64,000 nucleotides of DNA from an uncultured Clostridium sp. (GTDB lineage: Bacteria > Bacillota > Clostridia > Peptostreptococcales > Peptostreptococcaceae), in assembly GCA_945871955.1 (NCBI GenBank), contig CAMBXR010000009.1:1-64000 (forward strand), read 5' to 3'. Below, in pieces: positions 51,258-61,458 of the stretch (the first letter of the stretch is position 1; every line of letters starts with the position of its first letter). The notes beneath the pieces were generated by a model that had not been told where the DNA came from, searched no databases, and worked only from the letters and a program-made list of their open reading frames with translations. The translations under genes and the position numbers were made by a program.

Positions 51258-51458
51258 TTATAATTTACTACCATTATCTACCCATTCTTTTGCATTTATA
51301 ACATCTTCAAGAGATGGCTGTGTAACTTGACTCTCTGGCATTATATTATCTACATCAGCCCAAGCTGCTGTATATTCATTATTTACAGGAGTTGTTTCTT
51401 TAAGTCTTATATTATTTTTTCCATTTAATGGTTGTGCTTTTATGTTTTTTCTATCCAT
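51258..51458 (-). CDS. Small putative spore-surface protein (DUF3787-like)
   Basis: 66-aa ORF with NEYTAAWADVDNIMPESQVTQPSLEDVINAKEWVDNGSKL; resembles small clostridial spore-associated proteins I recall next to csp genes. Confidence 0.55.
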   Translation of the reverse strand: MDRKNIKAQPLNGKNNIRLKETTPVNNEYTAAWADVDNIMPESQVTQPSLEDVINAKEWVDNGSKL

Positions 51459-51524
51459 GATGTCACCTCTTTTTCTTTTGTATGTATTTATTTTTAACCA
51501 ATATTATTTTTTAAATTCATATAC

Positions 51525-53198
51525 TTAAAGTTTATTGGCTATAGCTTCTATTGTCCTTTGTAAATCTAATACTCCATATCCTTGTGTATCATTAGGATAT
51601 GAATATATTGTATTTTTTGTTGCTCCAAGCATTAAATATGTCTTTAAAACACGTGTATACAAAGCTCTACTAGCATACGTCCCTTGATTATTAATATATT
51701 CTATAATTAGTGCCATTACTCCACATGCTAAAGAACTGCTAACCCCCGTTCCCGTTGCTTTTGCATAATTATTGTTTATATAAGGTCCTATAATATCTAC
51801 TCCTGGCGCTACTATATCAGGTTTAATCAATTCCCTACCTTTCAAAGGACCTCTTGACGATCCAATCCACATACTATTAGTTTTATCATTATATGCTCCT
51901 ATAGTTATTACACTTTCTGTACCTCCATAAAAAGTTATTGTAGAATAAGAGTTAGGATCTAAGAATCTAGTTTCTTCTGCTATTAAATTTTTATTCGGTA
52001 AGTAAATATCAACTTCTCCTGTTATTACGATGTCTGGATATAATCTTATAGTCCATATTCCCGGCTTTATATCTATAATCCTAATAAGTAATTCTTCATT
52101 ACCTGATAATAACCATGGATATATTAATCTTGTCTCATATGGTGAATCCTCTAAATTATATTCACCCTCATACTGCTCATTATCAGGGGCATACTCTACT
52201 TTATAGCTTATTTCTCCTGATGGTGATATCACTTCAACTCCAACCCTTCCTGGATCATTTAAGGCTATTGTTATATCTAGACTTTTCTGCTCACCAACTT
52301 CAAGGATAACATCTTGGAAAGTATCTACTCCTTGCAAAGATCCTTCATAATGAACATCTGTATTACCTTCATTTCCTGCTCCACTAACTACAAATACACC
52401 ATTACTTCTTATCTCCGAAAAAGTATTTAATAAAGTTGTTAAAATTAAGGATCTAGGTCTTTGACCTAGTGTTAAATTTATAATTAAATATTTATCTTCT
52501 TTTTTTGCTATATCTAAAATATATTTTATTCCAGCTAGAAAATCTGTATTAATATAATTTATTCTTCCTTCTTTGAATGTTCCTTCGTATTGTCTTAACT
52601 TAACTACAATCAATTCACTTCCTAATGCTACACCTCTATACAATTCATTAACTCTTCCATTACCTACAGCAATACCAGCTGCAATAGTACCTGTACCTAT
52701 ATTATCTTTAGTTAATGTATCATCATTATTAGATATAGCTTGATTTATATCATCTCTAGTAAATTCACTGCCAAATATCATTCCTTCTGGAGGAGGTTTT
52801 ACTTCACTTTCTTGATCCCATATAGATATTATTTTGCTCGTATTATCTTCATTTATAAAGTCTGGATGAAGATAATCTATACCTGAATCAATTATGCCTA
52901 TTAATACATCTTTTCCATTTAGGTTTATATATGGATTATCTTCTATAAAATTAATTCCTGCAGCAGTTGCAACTCTTTCTCCACCTTGTATATTTTCATT
53001 TATTTCTATCATTGTACTCATTGTTTTAGATTCTTGATACCAAGCTACTTCATAAGTATTATCTAGTATATCTCCATTGAAATCATCTGCTACATATGCC
53101 ACTGCAAGTAAATCATTTAAAATCATAAAATCTGTAATACCAATATTATTTAGAGCTGTGGCTATGTCACCTTGATATACAATAGGATAAGACTTCAT
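51525..53198 (-). CDS. cspC: CspC-type subtilisin-like germination pseudoprotease
   Basis: Subtilase fold; Asp retained ([13 protein letters not shown]), His site TGTIAAG (H->T), Ser site GTGVSSSLACG (S->G); adjacent to cspBA; aggaggaatatt RBS. Confidence 0.88.
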   Translation of the reverse strand: MKSYPIVYQGDIATALNNIGITDFMILNDLLAVAYVADDFNGDILDNTYEVAWYQESKTMSTMIEINENIQGGERVATAAGINFIEDNPYINLNGKDVLIGIIDSGIDYLHPDFINEDNTSKIISIWDQESEVKPPPEGMIFGSEFTRDDINQAISNNDDTLTKDNIGTGTIAAGIAVGNGRVNELYRGVALGSELIVVKLRQYEGTFKEGRINYINTDFLAGIKYILDIAKKEDKYLIINLTLGQRPRSLILTTLLNTFSEIRSNGVFVVSGAGNEGNTDVHYEGSLQGVDTFQDVILEVGEQKSLDITIALNDPGRVGVEVISPSGEISYKVEYAPDNEQYEGEYNLEDSPYETRLIYPWLLSGNEELLIRIIDIKPGIWTIRLYPDIVITGEVDIYLPNKNLIAEETRFLDPNSYSTITFYGGTESVITIGAYNDKTNSMWIGSSRGPLKGRELIKPDIVAPGVDIIGPYINNNYAKATGTGVSSSLACGVMALIIEYINNQGTYASRALYTRVLKTYLMLGATKNTIYSYPNDTQGYGVLDLQRTIEAIANKL

Positions 53199-53208
53199 AA
53201 TATTCCTC

Positions 53209-56200
53209 CTATCTAAATAATTCCATTATATTTCTTATATTTAAATTTCCATATCCTGTATTATTGTTTGGATATATTATATCTGTTGACCTTATAGCCC
53301 CTACTCTAAATATAGTTCTTATATTCTGTACAAATGCTTTTTCCCTATAATTTTCATCTATCAAAACATATTGCATAAACATGGCTATACATCCTGAAGT
53401 ATAAGAAGCTGCTGCAGATGTAGAAGTTATAGTAGCATATCCTCCACCTGGATATGGTCCTATTATATTAACTCCTGGTGCAACTATATCTGGTTTTAAT
53501 AACCCTGAAATTGTTGGTCCCCTGGATGAACCTTGCCATAATCCTCTATTTATACTATCATAAGCTCCCACAGTTATATTATCTGAAAGAGTTGCTGGAT
53601 ATACTATTGTACTACTTGGGTCAGGATTTCTAAATCTAGTTCCACTATTTATAAATACTCTATTTGGTAAATAAGCATCGTATCGACCATTTGTAATAAT
53701 ATCCCCAGTTAATCTTATTTTCCAAATACCACTTTTTACATTTGTCATATTTATTATTGTGTGCTGCTGACCAGAATATATGGTTGGATATATATATGTT
53801 ATAGAATAGTCTGTGTTTTCAAAATTAAATAAACCCGATATAGTATTTAAATCAGATACTCCTACAGATTTACTTACTTCACCACTTGGACTTACTATTG
53901 ATACTATTGCTGTATCTGGTATTTCAATCCATATCTGTATTTCAAGATGTTCTTCCATACTCGTCACTTCAAATTCAATTTCTTGAACATCTCCGCTAGA
54001 TAATATATTTCCACTTGTATGAGTTTGAGTATTTCCTTCATCACCTGCAGCGCTAACGAAACAAAATCCTCTACTAAAATAAAGTTGAGGTCTATTATCT
54101 GAACTTGATATTCCTACAACACTATTTGTTCCACTTATATTATTTAAAATTAATGGTACTCCTAATTGAACTGACTTTTCATAAGCATATTGAGATGCTA
54201 CCAATAACATTGCATTATTATAAAATCCATCTATTTTAGCCATTTTGATTATTATTAATTGAGCATCTTCAGCTACTCCGGAGTATTCACTATTTACATT
54301 TCCAAGACCTGCACATATTCCAGATAAAATAGTTCCATACCCTTCCTCATCTGTAGATAAAGCCCTATCATTATTTGCTATGGCTTGATTTATCTCTTCT
54401 CTCGTATACTCAGTACCAATATAATACCCCTCTGGAGGATTACCCTCCTTTGTTTGGTCCCATAAATACAATATTTTTGATGTTCCGTCTGGATTAATGA
54501 AATCTGGATGTAAGTAGTCAATTCCCGAGCCTGCTATAGCTATAGCTACACCCCTACCAGTTAATTGTATATTGGGATTATTTTTAAAAAAGTTTACCCC
54601 CAAATCTTCATTTGCATTAACTCCTCCTTCTGTACCTCGTGTTATCTCTCCTAGTAAAGCTACTCTAGTCAATGATTCTATTCCTCTAACCGATGGTAGT
54701 GTCAATATAGTTTTTATTATATTTGTATTATAATTACTTGGATATATAATTCCAAAATTATCACTTAGCTTATTGAATTCAATATTAGGAGCTGCTGCTC
54801 TTAATTCTTCTTCGAAACCAGGTCCATATTCTACATTTATCCCTGCTCTTATAGTACCTTGCCTAAACATATTTATATTTATATCTATATTTTTATCTAA
54901 GTTTAATTTATTACTACGATGTCTTCTTAGTTTTTTTTTCCTATAATAAAAGTCTAAGCTTTTGTTTATATCTGCAATTTGATCTAGTTCTAGTGTAGAT
55001 AAATTTAAAAAGCCATACCCTCTTAAGTTATTAGGATAAACTATATTACTCTTTCTTCTTGCAGATTTCATAAGTAAGGATTTAAGTTTAGCAGAATATA
55101 AAAAAGGATCATTATTATTGACTATTCCCCACTCATGGAACAAAGAACACACTCCTGTTACATGAGGTGTTGCCATACTTGTTCCCGTCAGAGCACCTTG
55201 ATTTCCTCCTGGTAAAAATGAAATTATATCTTCTCCTGGGGCTAAAATATCTGGCTTACTTACACAAAAATCAATATCCCCTTCTCCTGAAAAAATTGAT
55301 GCTGTATCAGTTCTAGAGTTATAACTTCCAACAGTTAAAACTCTACTTGCTGTTCCTGGAACTGTAACTGTTAACTCTGTTGTAGGTGTTAAAAATCTCG
55401 TATCTTTACTTAATCCTTCTGAAGTTGGTAAATATATATTTATATTTCCATCCACTATATTGATTGGTGTAAATACTATCTTCCATATCCCTGGTGTTAT
55501 CTGACTACTAGTGGTTAATTGAAATGTAATTCTTCTTTGTAGAGAGTATGGTGCTATTGGATAAAAATATCCTTTTATTCTAGTAGTTCCAATAGAATTT
55601 CTCACTTCTCCTGATGTGAGTGATATTGCTTGTGTCCTTTGATTAGATGGGTTTACTAAATGCACTGTGAAATTATCTGCAAAATTGGGCCATATATTTA
55701 TATTGATTATAGTTTCATTTGATCCTATAGTAAGCTCTACTTCTTGTATTTGATCTTCTAGTTTTATATGTTTATGACCTCCTTTATCACGATTATTTCC
55801 TGCTGCTACTACTATATTATTTTTCCAATATAAACACATATCATCTATATATTCTTCAAATAAAGAAAGGCCTCTGTGTGATCCTTCATTACTTCCATAA
55901 CTAATATTTATGGATACTGGCATATTTAACTCTAGGGATCTATCTAAAATAAACTTAATTGCTCTCATAAATTCTGTACTTCTCGAATAATAATCTGTCG
56001 CTCTATTTCCAACTCTAACTACAATTAAATTTGCCTCACTAGCTATACTGGCTGCTATTCCTGCAGTATGAGTACCATGAGTTGCTGTGGATGATACAGG
56101 AATAAAAGTTTCCCCATTTATTGCCTTATCAATATCTTCTTTTGTATATAATGTTCCTTCTTTAAACCCCTCTGGCGGTGTTCCTACTATAGATTGATCC

Positions 56201-56553
56201 CAATAGTATAATATTTTTGAAGTACCATTATTATCTTTAAATATAGGTAAGTTATAATCTATTCCCGAATCTATTAATCCTATTAAAGTTCCCTTGCCAG
56301 TTAGACCACTTCTATTTTTAAAATTTGTTATGCCTGTGCTAGAAAAACTTTGAGTATCTTGAGTTTCTAGAATAAATGGCTTTTCAACATATTCTATTTG
56401 TTTATATTTTAATAAGTCATTGAGAACATTTGGGTTATCAGAGCTTATTATTGCATAAGTAGGACTTAAAATTTCTACACTTACACCTAATTCATTTTCT
56501 AATGATAAAATATCTCCGTTAAATTTAACTATTACTTCATACTCTATATTAAT
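53209..56553 (-). CDS. cspBA: CspBA fusion: germination protease CspB plus pseudoprotease CspA; non-canonical start
   Basis: ORF-track frame 53209..55968 continues uninterrupted upstream to 56553: (I)[29 protein letters not shown]...[14 protein letters not shown]...[13 protein letters not shown]...MRAIKF. 1114 codons plus stop. CspB triad intact; CspA triad degenerate. RBS aataggagggag precedes ATT AAT ATA. Confidence 0.88.
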   Translation of the reverse strand: MNIEYEVIVKFNGDILSLENELGVSVEILSPTYAIISSDNPNVLNDLLKYKQIEYVEKPFILETQDTQSFSSTGITNFKNRSGLTGKGTLIGLIDSGIDYNLPIFKDNNGTSKILYYWDQSIVGTPPEGFKEGTLYTKEDIDKAINGETFIPVSSTATHGTHTAGIAASIASEANLIVVRVGNRATDYYSRSTEFMRAIKFILDRSLELNMPVSINISYGSNEGSHRGLSLFEEYIDDMCLYWKNNIVVAAGNNRDKGGHKHIKLEDQIQEVELTIGSNETIININIWPNFADNFTVHLVNPSNQRTQAISLTSGEVRNSIGTTRIKGYFYPIAPYSLQRRITFQLTTSSQITPGIWKIVFTPINIVDGNINIYLPTSEGLSKDTRFLTPTTELTVTVPGTASRVLTVGSYNSRTDTASIFSGEGDIDFCVSKPDILAPGEDIISFLPGGNQGALTGTSMATPHVTGVCSLFHEWGIVNNNDPFLYSAKLKSLLMKSARRKSNIVYPNNLRGYGFLNLSTLELDQIADINKSLDFYYRKKKLRRHRSNKLNLDKNIDININMFRQGTIRAGINVEYGPGFEEELRAAAPNIEFNKLSDNFGIIYPSNYNTNIIKTILTLPSVRGIESLTRVALLGEITRGTEGGVNANEDLGVNFFKNNPNIQLTGRGVAIAIAGSGIDYLHPDFINPDGTSKILYLWDQTKEGNPPEGYYIGTEYTREEINQAIANNDRALSTDEEGYGTILSGICAGLGNVNSEYSGVAEDAQLIIIKMAKIDGFYNNAMLLVASQYAYEKSVQLGVPLILNNISGTNSVVGISSSDNRPQLYFSRGFCFVSAAGDEGNTQTHTSGNILSSGDVQEIEFEVTSMEEHLEIQIWIEIPDTAIVSIVSPSGEVSKSVGVSDLNTISGLFNFENTDYSITYIYPTIYSGQQHTIINMTNVKSGIWKIRLTGDIITNGRYDAYLPNRVFINSGTRFRNPDPSSTIVYPATLSDNITVGAYDSINRGLWQGSSRGPTISGLLKPDIVAPGVNIIGPYPGGGYATITSTSAAASYTSGCIAMFMQYVLIDENYREKAFVQNIRTIFRVGAIRSTDIIYPNNNTGYGNLNIRNIMELFR

Positions 56554-56692
56554 CTCCCTCCTATTCTATACATATAAATAACTATATTTAAATTATATTA
56601 ATCGCCATTTTTTTTTATGATGATATACATTATCAAGATAATTTTTCACAAATTAAAAAAGCTCCATTTATTAATGGAACTTTTATTAATTT

Positions 56693-56899
56693 CTAACGAG
56701 TATCTTCAATTTTTTTACCCAGCCTAGCTATCATATTCTTTGAAAAGTTAGAAATATTCTTAGGAATACACTTATATTCAGATAACATACAATAAATCTC
56801 TAATGCCCTTTTATAATCCCTCTTGCTAGAATAAGCTCTAAAAGCTTCTTCTGCTAAGTTCTTTGAGATTTCATTAATTCTATCATATCTTCTTTTCAA
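56693..56899 (-). CDS. Small hypothetical protein
   Basis: 68-aa ORF upstream of cspBA, with RBS aggagag. Confidence 0.6.
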   Translation of the reverse strand: MKRRYDRINEISKNLAEEAFRAYSSKRDYKRALEIYCMLSEYKCIPKNISNFSKNMIARLGKKIEDTR

Positions 56900-56987
56900 G
56901 ATAAATCTCTCCTAAATCAATCTTTTTATTATATATATTCTTAAAAATATTTCTATATGAGTAGATTGATTTAGAAGGTTGTTTTTA

Positions 56988-58364
56988 TTATTCACTCTCG
57001 CTAATAATATCATCTGGTGTAGTGGGTTCTTGTTGTGTTGGAGAATCATCTGGCTTTTCTGAGTTATTTGGCTCTTGTGGTTTTTGTATTTGTTCATCAT
57101 CTTCTAATTTAGCATTAATATAAACTATATTGCTAGGCTTAGAAGTTCCAGCTTCATTTCGACCTACTACATAAATTTCATAATCAATATTTGGTTTATC
57201 ACTATCAACTTTTATTGATAATTTAACTTTATTCTTTTTTATAAAAGATTCTTGTGTTAAAGATCTATATAATTCATAAGAACCACTAGAATCATTATTG
57301 TTTTTCATATAAATATCATAATTAGTTGCTCCATTTAAAATGTCCCAACTAAGTTGAATATTCAAATTATTTTCTTTTAAACTATATGTTGAGTATAGGT
57401 TTGTAATTACACTATTTTCAATAGATCCCTCTTTAACGTTTATAGTTATAGTTTTTATTTTTTTGTTTTTACCTACGCCACAACTAATTAATATTTTTTC
57501 TTTACCTTCTCTAATTCCCATAATATTACCGTATTCGTCTACAGTAATAGACCTTTGTATAGGAAGTTTTGATTGAGCAAATTTATAAGTAATCACTGGC
57601 GGTTGTAAATTTCTAGGTGATGTAATTATATTAGGATTTAATTTTATTTTTTGACCTATAGTTATATGGTAGGTATTTTGAATTTCAATGCGTTTTACTT
57701 TTGCTACTATATTAAATCTAAGAGCTTCTACTTTGTTTTTTGATTTTGCATATATAGTTGCATTTCCTACTCCTACAGCTTCAACTTTATTGTTATCGAC
57801 CTTTAAAATATTTTCATTAGAACTTTCATATGTTACGTCATAGGTATTATTAAATTCTTTATAATCAACTTCCACTAAACTTGAAAATTCTCCCTTATCA
57901 CCAACATATTTTAGAGAACCATTTAATGAAACATTTAAACGCTCTACTGTTGGATCTACAACAAGTATTGTTGCTTTTTGTAATACCCTAGAGTTTTTCA
58001 TAATTGCTACTGATGTATATCCTGTTTTTAATCCGTCTAGAATAACTGTATTTTCTTCTTTATCTCTATTGTCTGTAAGCTTAATAGTCTTTGAGTTATC
58101 TAAAATTCTAAATTGAATTTCAGGGTCTTTAGCATAAGTAGGTAACTTTATATAGTCTCCTGGAGATAAAACTACAGGTTCTCCAACTTTTACTACATAT
58201 TTATCTATATCTTGTATATATTCACCTTCTATTATTTTTATATTTACTCCTTTTATTAACGGAGATATTATACCCAATTTAAACATATAGTATTGGGTAA
58301 TAAATAATAAAGGTAATAATATTATAATCATAATGATTTTATTTTTTTTATCAATCTTTCTCAT
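56988..58364 (-). CDS. Membrane-anchored protein with bacterial Ig-like (Big2) and fibronectin-III-like domains
   Basis: N-terminal TM; EYKEFNNTYDVTYESSNENILKVDNNKVEAVGVGNATIYAKSKN (Big2 pattern); FnIII-like segment (LSWDILNGATNYDIYMKNN); acidic Pro-rich tail. Confidence 0.8.
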   Translation of the reverse strand: MRKIDKKNKIIMIIILLPLLFITQYYMFKLGIISPLIKGVNIKIIEGEYIQDIDKYVVKVGEPVVLSPGDYIKLPTYAKDPEIQFRILDNSKTIKLTDNRDKEENTVILDGLKTGYTSVAIMKNSRVLQKATILVVDPTVERLNVSLNGSLKYVGDKGEFSSLVEVDYKEFNNTYDVTYESSNENILKVDNNKVEAVGVGNATIYAKSKNKVEALRFNIVAKVKRIEIQNTYHITIGQKIKLNPNIITSPRNLQPPVITYKFAQSKLPIQRSITVDEYGNIMGIREGKEKILISCGVGKNKKIKTITINVKEGSIENSVITNLYSTYSLKENNLNIQLSWDILNGATNYDIYMKNNNDSSGSYELYRSLTQESFIKKNKVKLSIKVDSDKPNIDYEIYVVGRNEAGTSKPSNIVYINAKLEDDEQIQKPQEPNNSEKPDDSPTQQEPTTPDDIISESE

Positions 58365-58698
58365 CTCCGCCCTCCTTTAAAAGTAAATTTATCCTAATAC
58401 AAATTAAAATATTAAATATATTTGTTATTTATTACTATTATTTATAATTAATATAAATCCTTGTTATAAACGATAAAAATATTACTCTAAAATAAAAAAT
58501 TATTTTATTAAATAACTTTATTTTCATTAATATAAATTAAAATAATCATATATTTTTTCTTACATATTTCAATTATTATCATTATTTATTTTTTTAAAAC
58601 TAAAGATTTTTATATTATTTTATTAATACTATTTGTTTATAAAAATAAATATCATTATAATATTTATAAAAGATAATTTTGTTGAAGGGAGATTTATT

Positions 58699-59748
58699 GT
58701 GGGGAAAGTTAAAAATAGACGAAGTATAAAACAATTTGCTAAAGATAAAAATATTGAAATATCTGTTCAGAGATATTTAATCGATGCATTAAGCTATATG
58801 GCTCTTGGTCTTTTTGCATCCTTATTAATAGGTACAATTTTTAATACATTGGGAGATAAACTTAATATTACTCTTTTTACAGAAGTTATAAGTCCACTAT
58901 CTAAACAAGTCACTGGACCTGCTATAGCTGTGGCTATTGCTTATGGTCTTCAAGCACCTCCTCTTGTTATGTTTTCTTGTGCTTTAGTTGGTGCCTGTGG
59001 TAATGAATTAGGTGGACCTGTTGGCGCTTTTATTGCAACTATTTTTGCTGTAGAATTTGGTAAGATAGTGTCAAAAGAAACTAAAGTTGATATACTTGTA
59101 ACACCTGCTGTAACAATTATAGTTGGGGTTTTAATTGCTGAATTTACAGGGCCTGCAGTATCAGCATTTATGACTTCCTTTGGAAATTTAATTATGAAAG
59201 CTACAGAGATGCAACCTATATTTATGGGTGCCTTAGTTGCTGTTTTAGTTGGTATTGCACTAACTCTTCCTATTAGTAGCGCTGCTATTTGTATAATGCT
59301 AGAACTTAGTGGACTTGCTGGTGGTGCTGCAACTGTGGGATGTTGTTGCCAAATGATTGGTTTTGCTGTTATGAGCTACAAAGAAAATGGTACTGGTGGA
59401 CTATTCGCTCAAGGAATTGGTACTTCTATGTTACAAATGTCAAATATAATAAAAAACTGGAAAATTTGGATACCTCCAACTTTAGCTTCTGCTATCATTG
59501 GACCTTTATCAACTACAGTATTTAAAATGGAGAATATTCCAATTGGATCTGGTATGGGAACTTGTGGTTTAGTTGGACAATTTGGTACAGTTACTGCTAT
59601 GGAGGCTGCTGGAAAAGGCGGAGTCATGATGTGGAGTGGAATTTTACTTTTACATTTTATTTTACCGGCAGTTATAACTCTTCTAATTGCTAATTTTATG
59701 AGAAGAAAAAATCTAATAAAACCTGGTGATTTAAAATTAGACATATAA
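58699..59748 (+). CDS. PTS-type sugar transporter EIIC-like membrane protein, GTG start
   Basis: Multi-TM; GALVAVLVGIALTLPISSAAICIMLELSGLAGGAATVGCCCQMIGFAV typical of the PTS_EIIC_2 family; GTG at 58699 after gaagggagattta. Confidence 0.8.
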   Translation: MGKVKNRRSIKQFAKDKNIEISVQRYLIDALSYMALGLFASLLIGTIFNTLGDKLNITLFTEVISPLSKQVTGPAIAVAIAYGLQAPPLVMFSCALVGACGNELGGPVGAFIATIFAVEFGKIVSKETKVDILVTPAVTIIVGVLIAEFTGPAVSAFMTSFGNLIMKATEMQPIFMGALVAVLVGIALTLPISSAAICIMLELSGLAGGAATVGCCCQMIGFAVMSYKENGTGGLFAQGIGTSMLQMSNIIKNWKIWIPPTLASAIIGPLSTTVFKMENIPIGSGMGTCGLVGQFGTVTAMEAAGKGGVMMWSGILLLHFILPAVITLLIANFMRRKNLIKPGDLKLDI

Positions 59749-59780
59749 AAATAAGGCTGTATAATCACAGCCTTATTTTT
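59747..59780. terminator. Bidirectional terminator
   Basis: aaaaataaggctgt-ataatc-acagccttattttttt. Confidence 0.8.
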
Positions 59781-60843
59781 TTAATACATTTTTTAATAAC
59801 CAGTCTATAGAACCTTTAGTTTTTTTCCATAAATCTATTGATTCTTCACAGTAGTAGTTTGCTTCACTGAATAATACTGGGTTTATATATACTCCTGACA
59901 TTTCCATGAAAGCAGTCCATTTTATTAATTTTAATGCTATATATTTATTACTATTTAAAGCTTGTTTTAAAGCATCTTTAGCCATAAACATATTGTTGTT
60001 TTTGTAGTAGTATAATACTTTACTGTATAACCATATAGCTGATTTATCAGTACTGTATTTTGCAAATAAATCATTTATTTCTTTTCTTGAATTATGTTTT
60101 ATTAGTATATTTATTAATTTATATCTTATTCCTTGATTATCTAATGGATTTAAGCTTAATAATAATTCGTATACTTTTATAGCTTCATCATAGTTCTCAT
60201 TTTTGTTTAGTGCATTACCTAAATCTTGTAGAGCTATCATATATGGTTTAGTTTCTTCATCTTTCCAGTAAGCAACTTCACCATCTTTATTTATCATTTC
60301 TGAAGCAACTTTTATAGCATTTTCAAAGTTTTCAACTTTTTCTTTTATATCATTAGATTCATGAGCTAATTTCATGAAGTTTTGATACATTTCTTGTTTT
60401 TCATTTTTTACTTTTTTAACTGGTGCTTCAGTTGTTGCAGCAACTTCTTCTTTAGCTACTGTTTCTTTTTTCTCTTCTACTTTTTCAGCCGATTCATTAG
60501 CAGAAGATATCATTACTCTTGCATCATTTTCTTGTATATTTAAGATTTCTTTAACAGCTTCAGCTTTATTTTTTATCGTACCAGCTGATACTCCTATTTT
60601 TTGAGAGAAATCTTTTTTAGTCATATACATTGCATGTTTTTTATTAAATACACCGTTCATATCTAACACTATGTTTAATATTGAAGCAGCCCATATATCA
60701 GTTCTTGAAGTTTCTAATATTTCTGCATTTGCTTCTTCTACTTTGTCTAGAATTTCTATACTTTTTTCTGTGAACTCTTTATTTAAGTTTTCATTACAGA
60801 AATTCACTATTATGTCTTTTATTTGCGATTTCGTATTGCTCAT
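59773..60843 (-). CDS. TPR protein with N-terminal DUF6398-like helical domain
   Basis: IVNFCNENLNKEFTEKSIEILDKVEE...DIWAASILNIVLDMNGVF...TKKDFSQKIGVSAGTIKNKAEAVKEIL; C-terminal TPR-like region. Confidence 0.65.
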   Translation of the reverse strand: MSNTKSQIKDIIVNFCNENLNKEFTEKSIEILDKVEEANAEILETSRTDIWAASILNIVLDMNGVFNKKHAMYMTKKDFSQKIGVSAGTIKNKAEAVKEILNIQENDARVMISSANESAEKVEEKKETVAKEEVAATTEAPVKKVKNEKQEMYQNFMKLAHESNDIKEKVENFENAIKVASEMINKDGEVAYWKDEETKPYMIALQDLGNALNKNENYDEAIKVYELLLSLNPLDNQGIRYKLINILIKHNSRKEINDLFAKYSTDKSAIWLYSKVLYYYKNNNMFMAKDALKQALNSNKYIALKLIKWTAFMEMSGVYINPVLFSEANYYCEESIDLWKKTKGSIDWLLKNVLKK

Positions 60844-61012
60844 TTACATCCTCCATATCATATTAAAATAACACTATTTACTATTATAACATTTTTTTTG
60901 AAAATGTATATTTAAACTTTTAAATTCTTTAATATATGATAATAAAATTTTATCACTCTAGTGCAAATCATATTGAGATTAAAAAACTCTAGGAACATCC
61001 TAGAGTTAAAAA

Positions 61013-61357
61013 TTACTCATTTATTACAAGGGCTATAAATACTAAGTCTTCATCACCTATATTTTCAATATAGTGTTTATTTCCATCTGCGGTGTATATT
61101 GCATCACCTTCGTTTACTTCTACAAACTCGTTATTATCTAAAACCTTACCCCTACCTTTTAATATATAGTAAACTTCAAAATCATCTACATGATCATGCA
61201 TTCCAATGGAATTTCCTACTGGTATGGTAATTTTAGAAAATAATTTTGCCTTATTTCTTAAGTCATCTCCCTCAACAATAAATTCTCTTTTTACTAGTCC
61301 CTTTCCACCTTTTAAATTAGATTCATCAACTCTAATTTGTGATTTTCTTATTATCAT
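61013..61357 (-). CDS. Cupin-domain protein
   Basis: GNSIGMHDHVDDFEVYYILKGRGKVLDNNEFVEVNEGDAIYTADGNKHYIENIG. Confidence 0.9.
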   Translation of the reverse strand: MIIRKSQIRVDESNLKGGKGLVKREFIVEGDDLRNKAKLFSKITIPVGNSIGMHDHVDDFEVYYILKGRGKVLDNNEFVEVNEGDAIYTADGNKHYIENIGDEDLVFIALVINE

Positions 61358-61427
61358 ACAAAATCCCCCCTCTTGTAATACACAAATATAATACCAAAAT
61401 TATTAAACTTTATCAATAAAAGCTCCT

Positions 61428-61453
61428 TTATTTAAATTAAAGGAGCTTTCTTA
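61428..61453 (-). terminator. Intrinsic terminator of the peptidyl-prolyl isomerase gene
   Basis: agctcctttatttaaattaaaggagct hairpin with flanking A/T tracts. Confidence 0.75.
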
Positions 61454-61458
61454 TTATA

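Noticed and set aside
53209-55968. Track start of cspBA at 55968, implying truncated CspB or a pseudogene
   Set aside because: The upstream frame is uninterrupted and encodes the prodomain and catalytic Asp/His. The gene is intact; only the start codon is unusual.
56912-57100. 62-aa minus-strand ORF in the track
   Set aside because: Overlaps the 3' end of the Big2/FnIII CDS in another frame; no domain or RBS support.
58365-58698. Very AT-rich intergenic region upstream of the PTS-like gene
   Set aside because: No clear riboswitch, ORF or operator symmetry recognisable; AT-richness alone is not informative in this genome.
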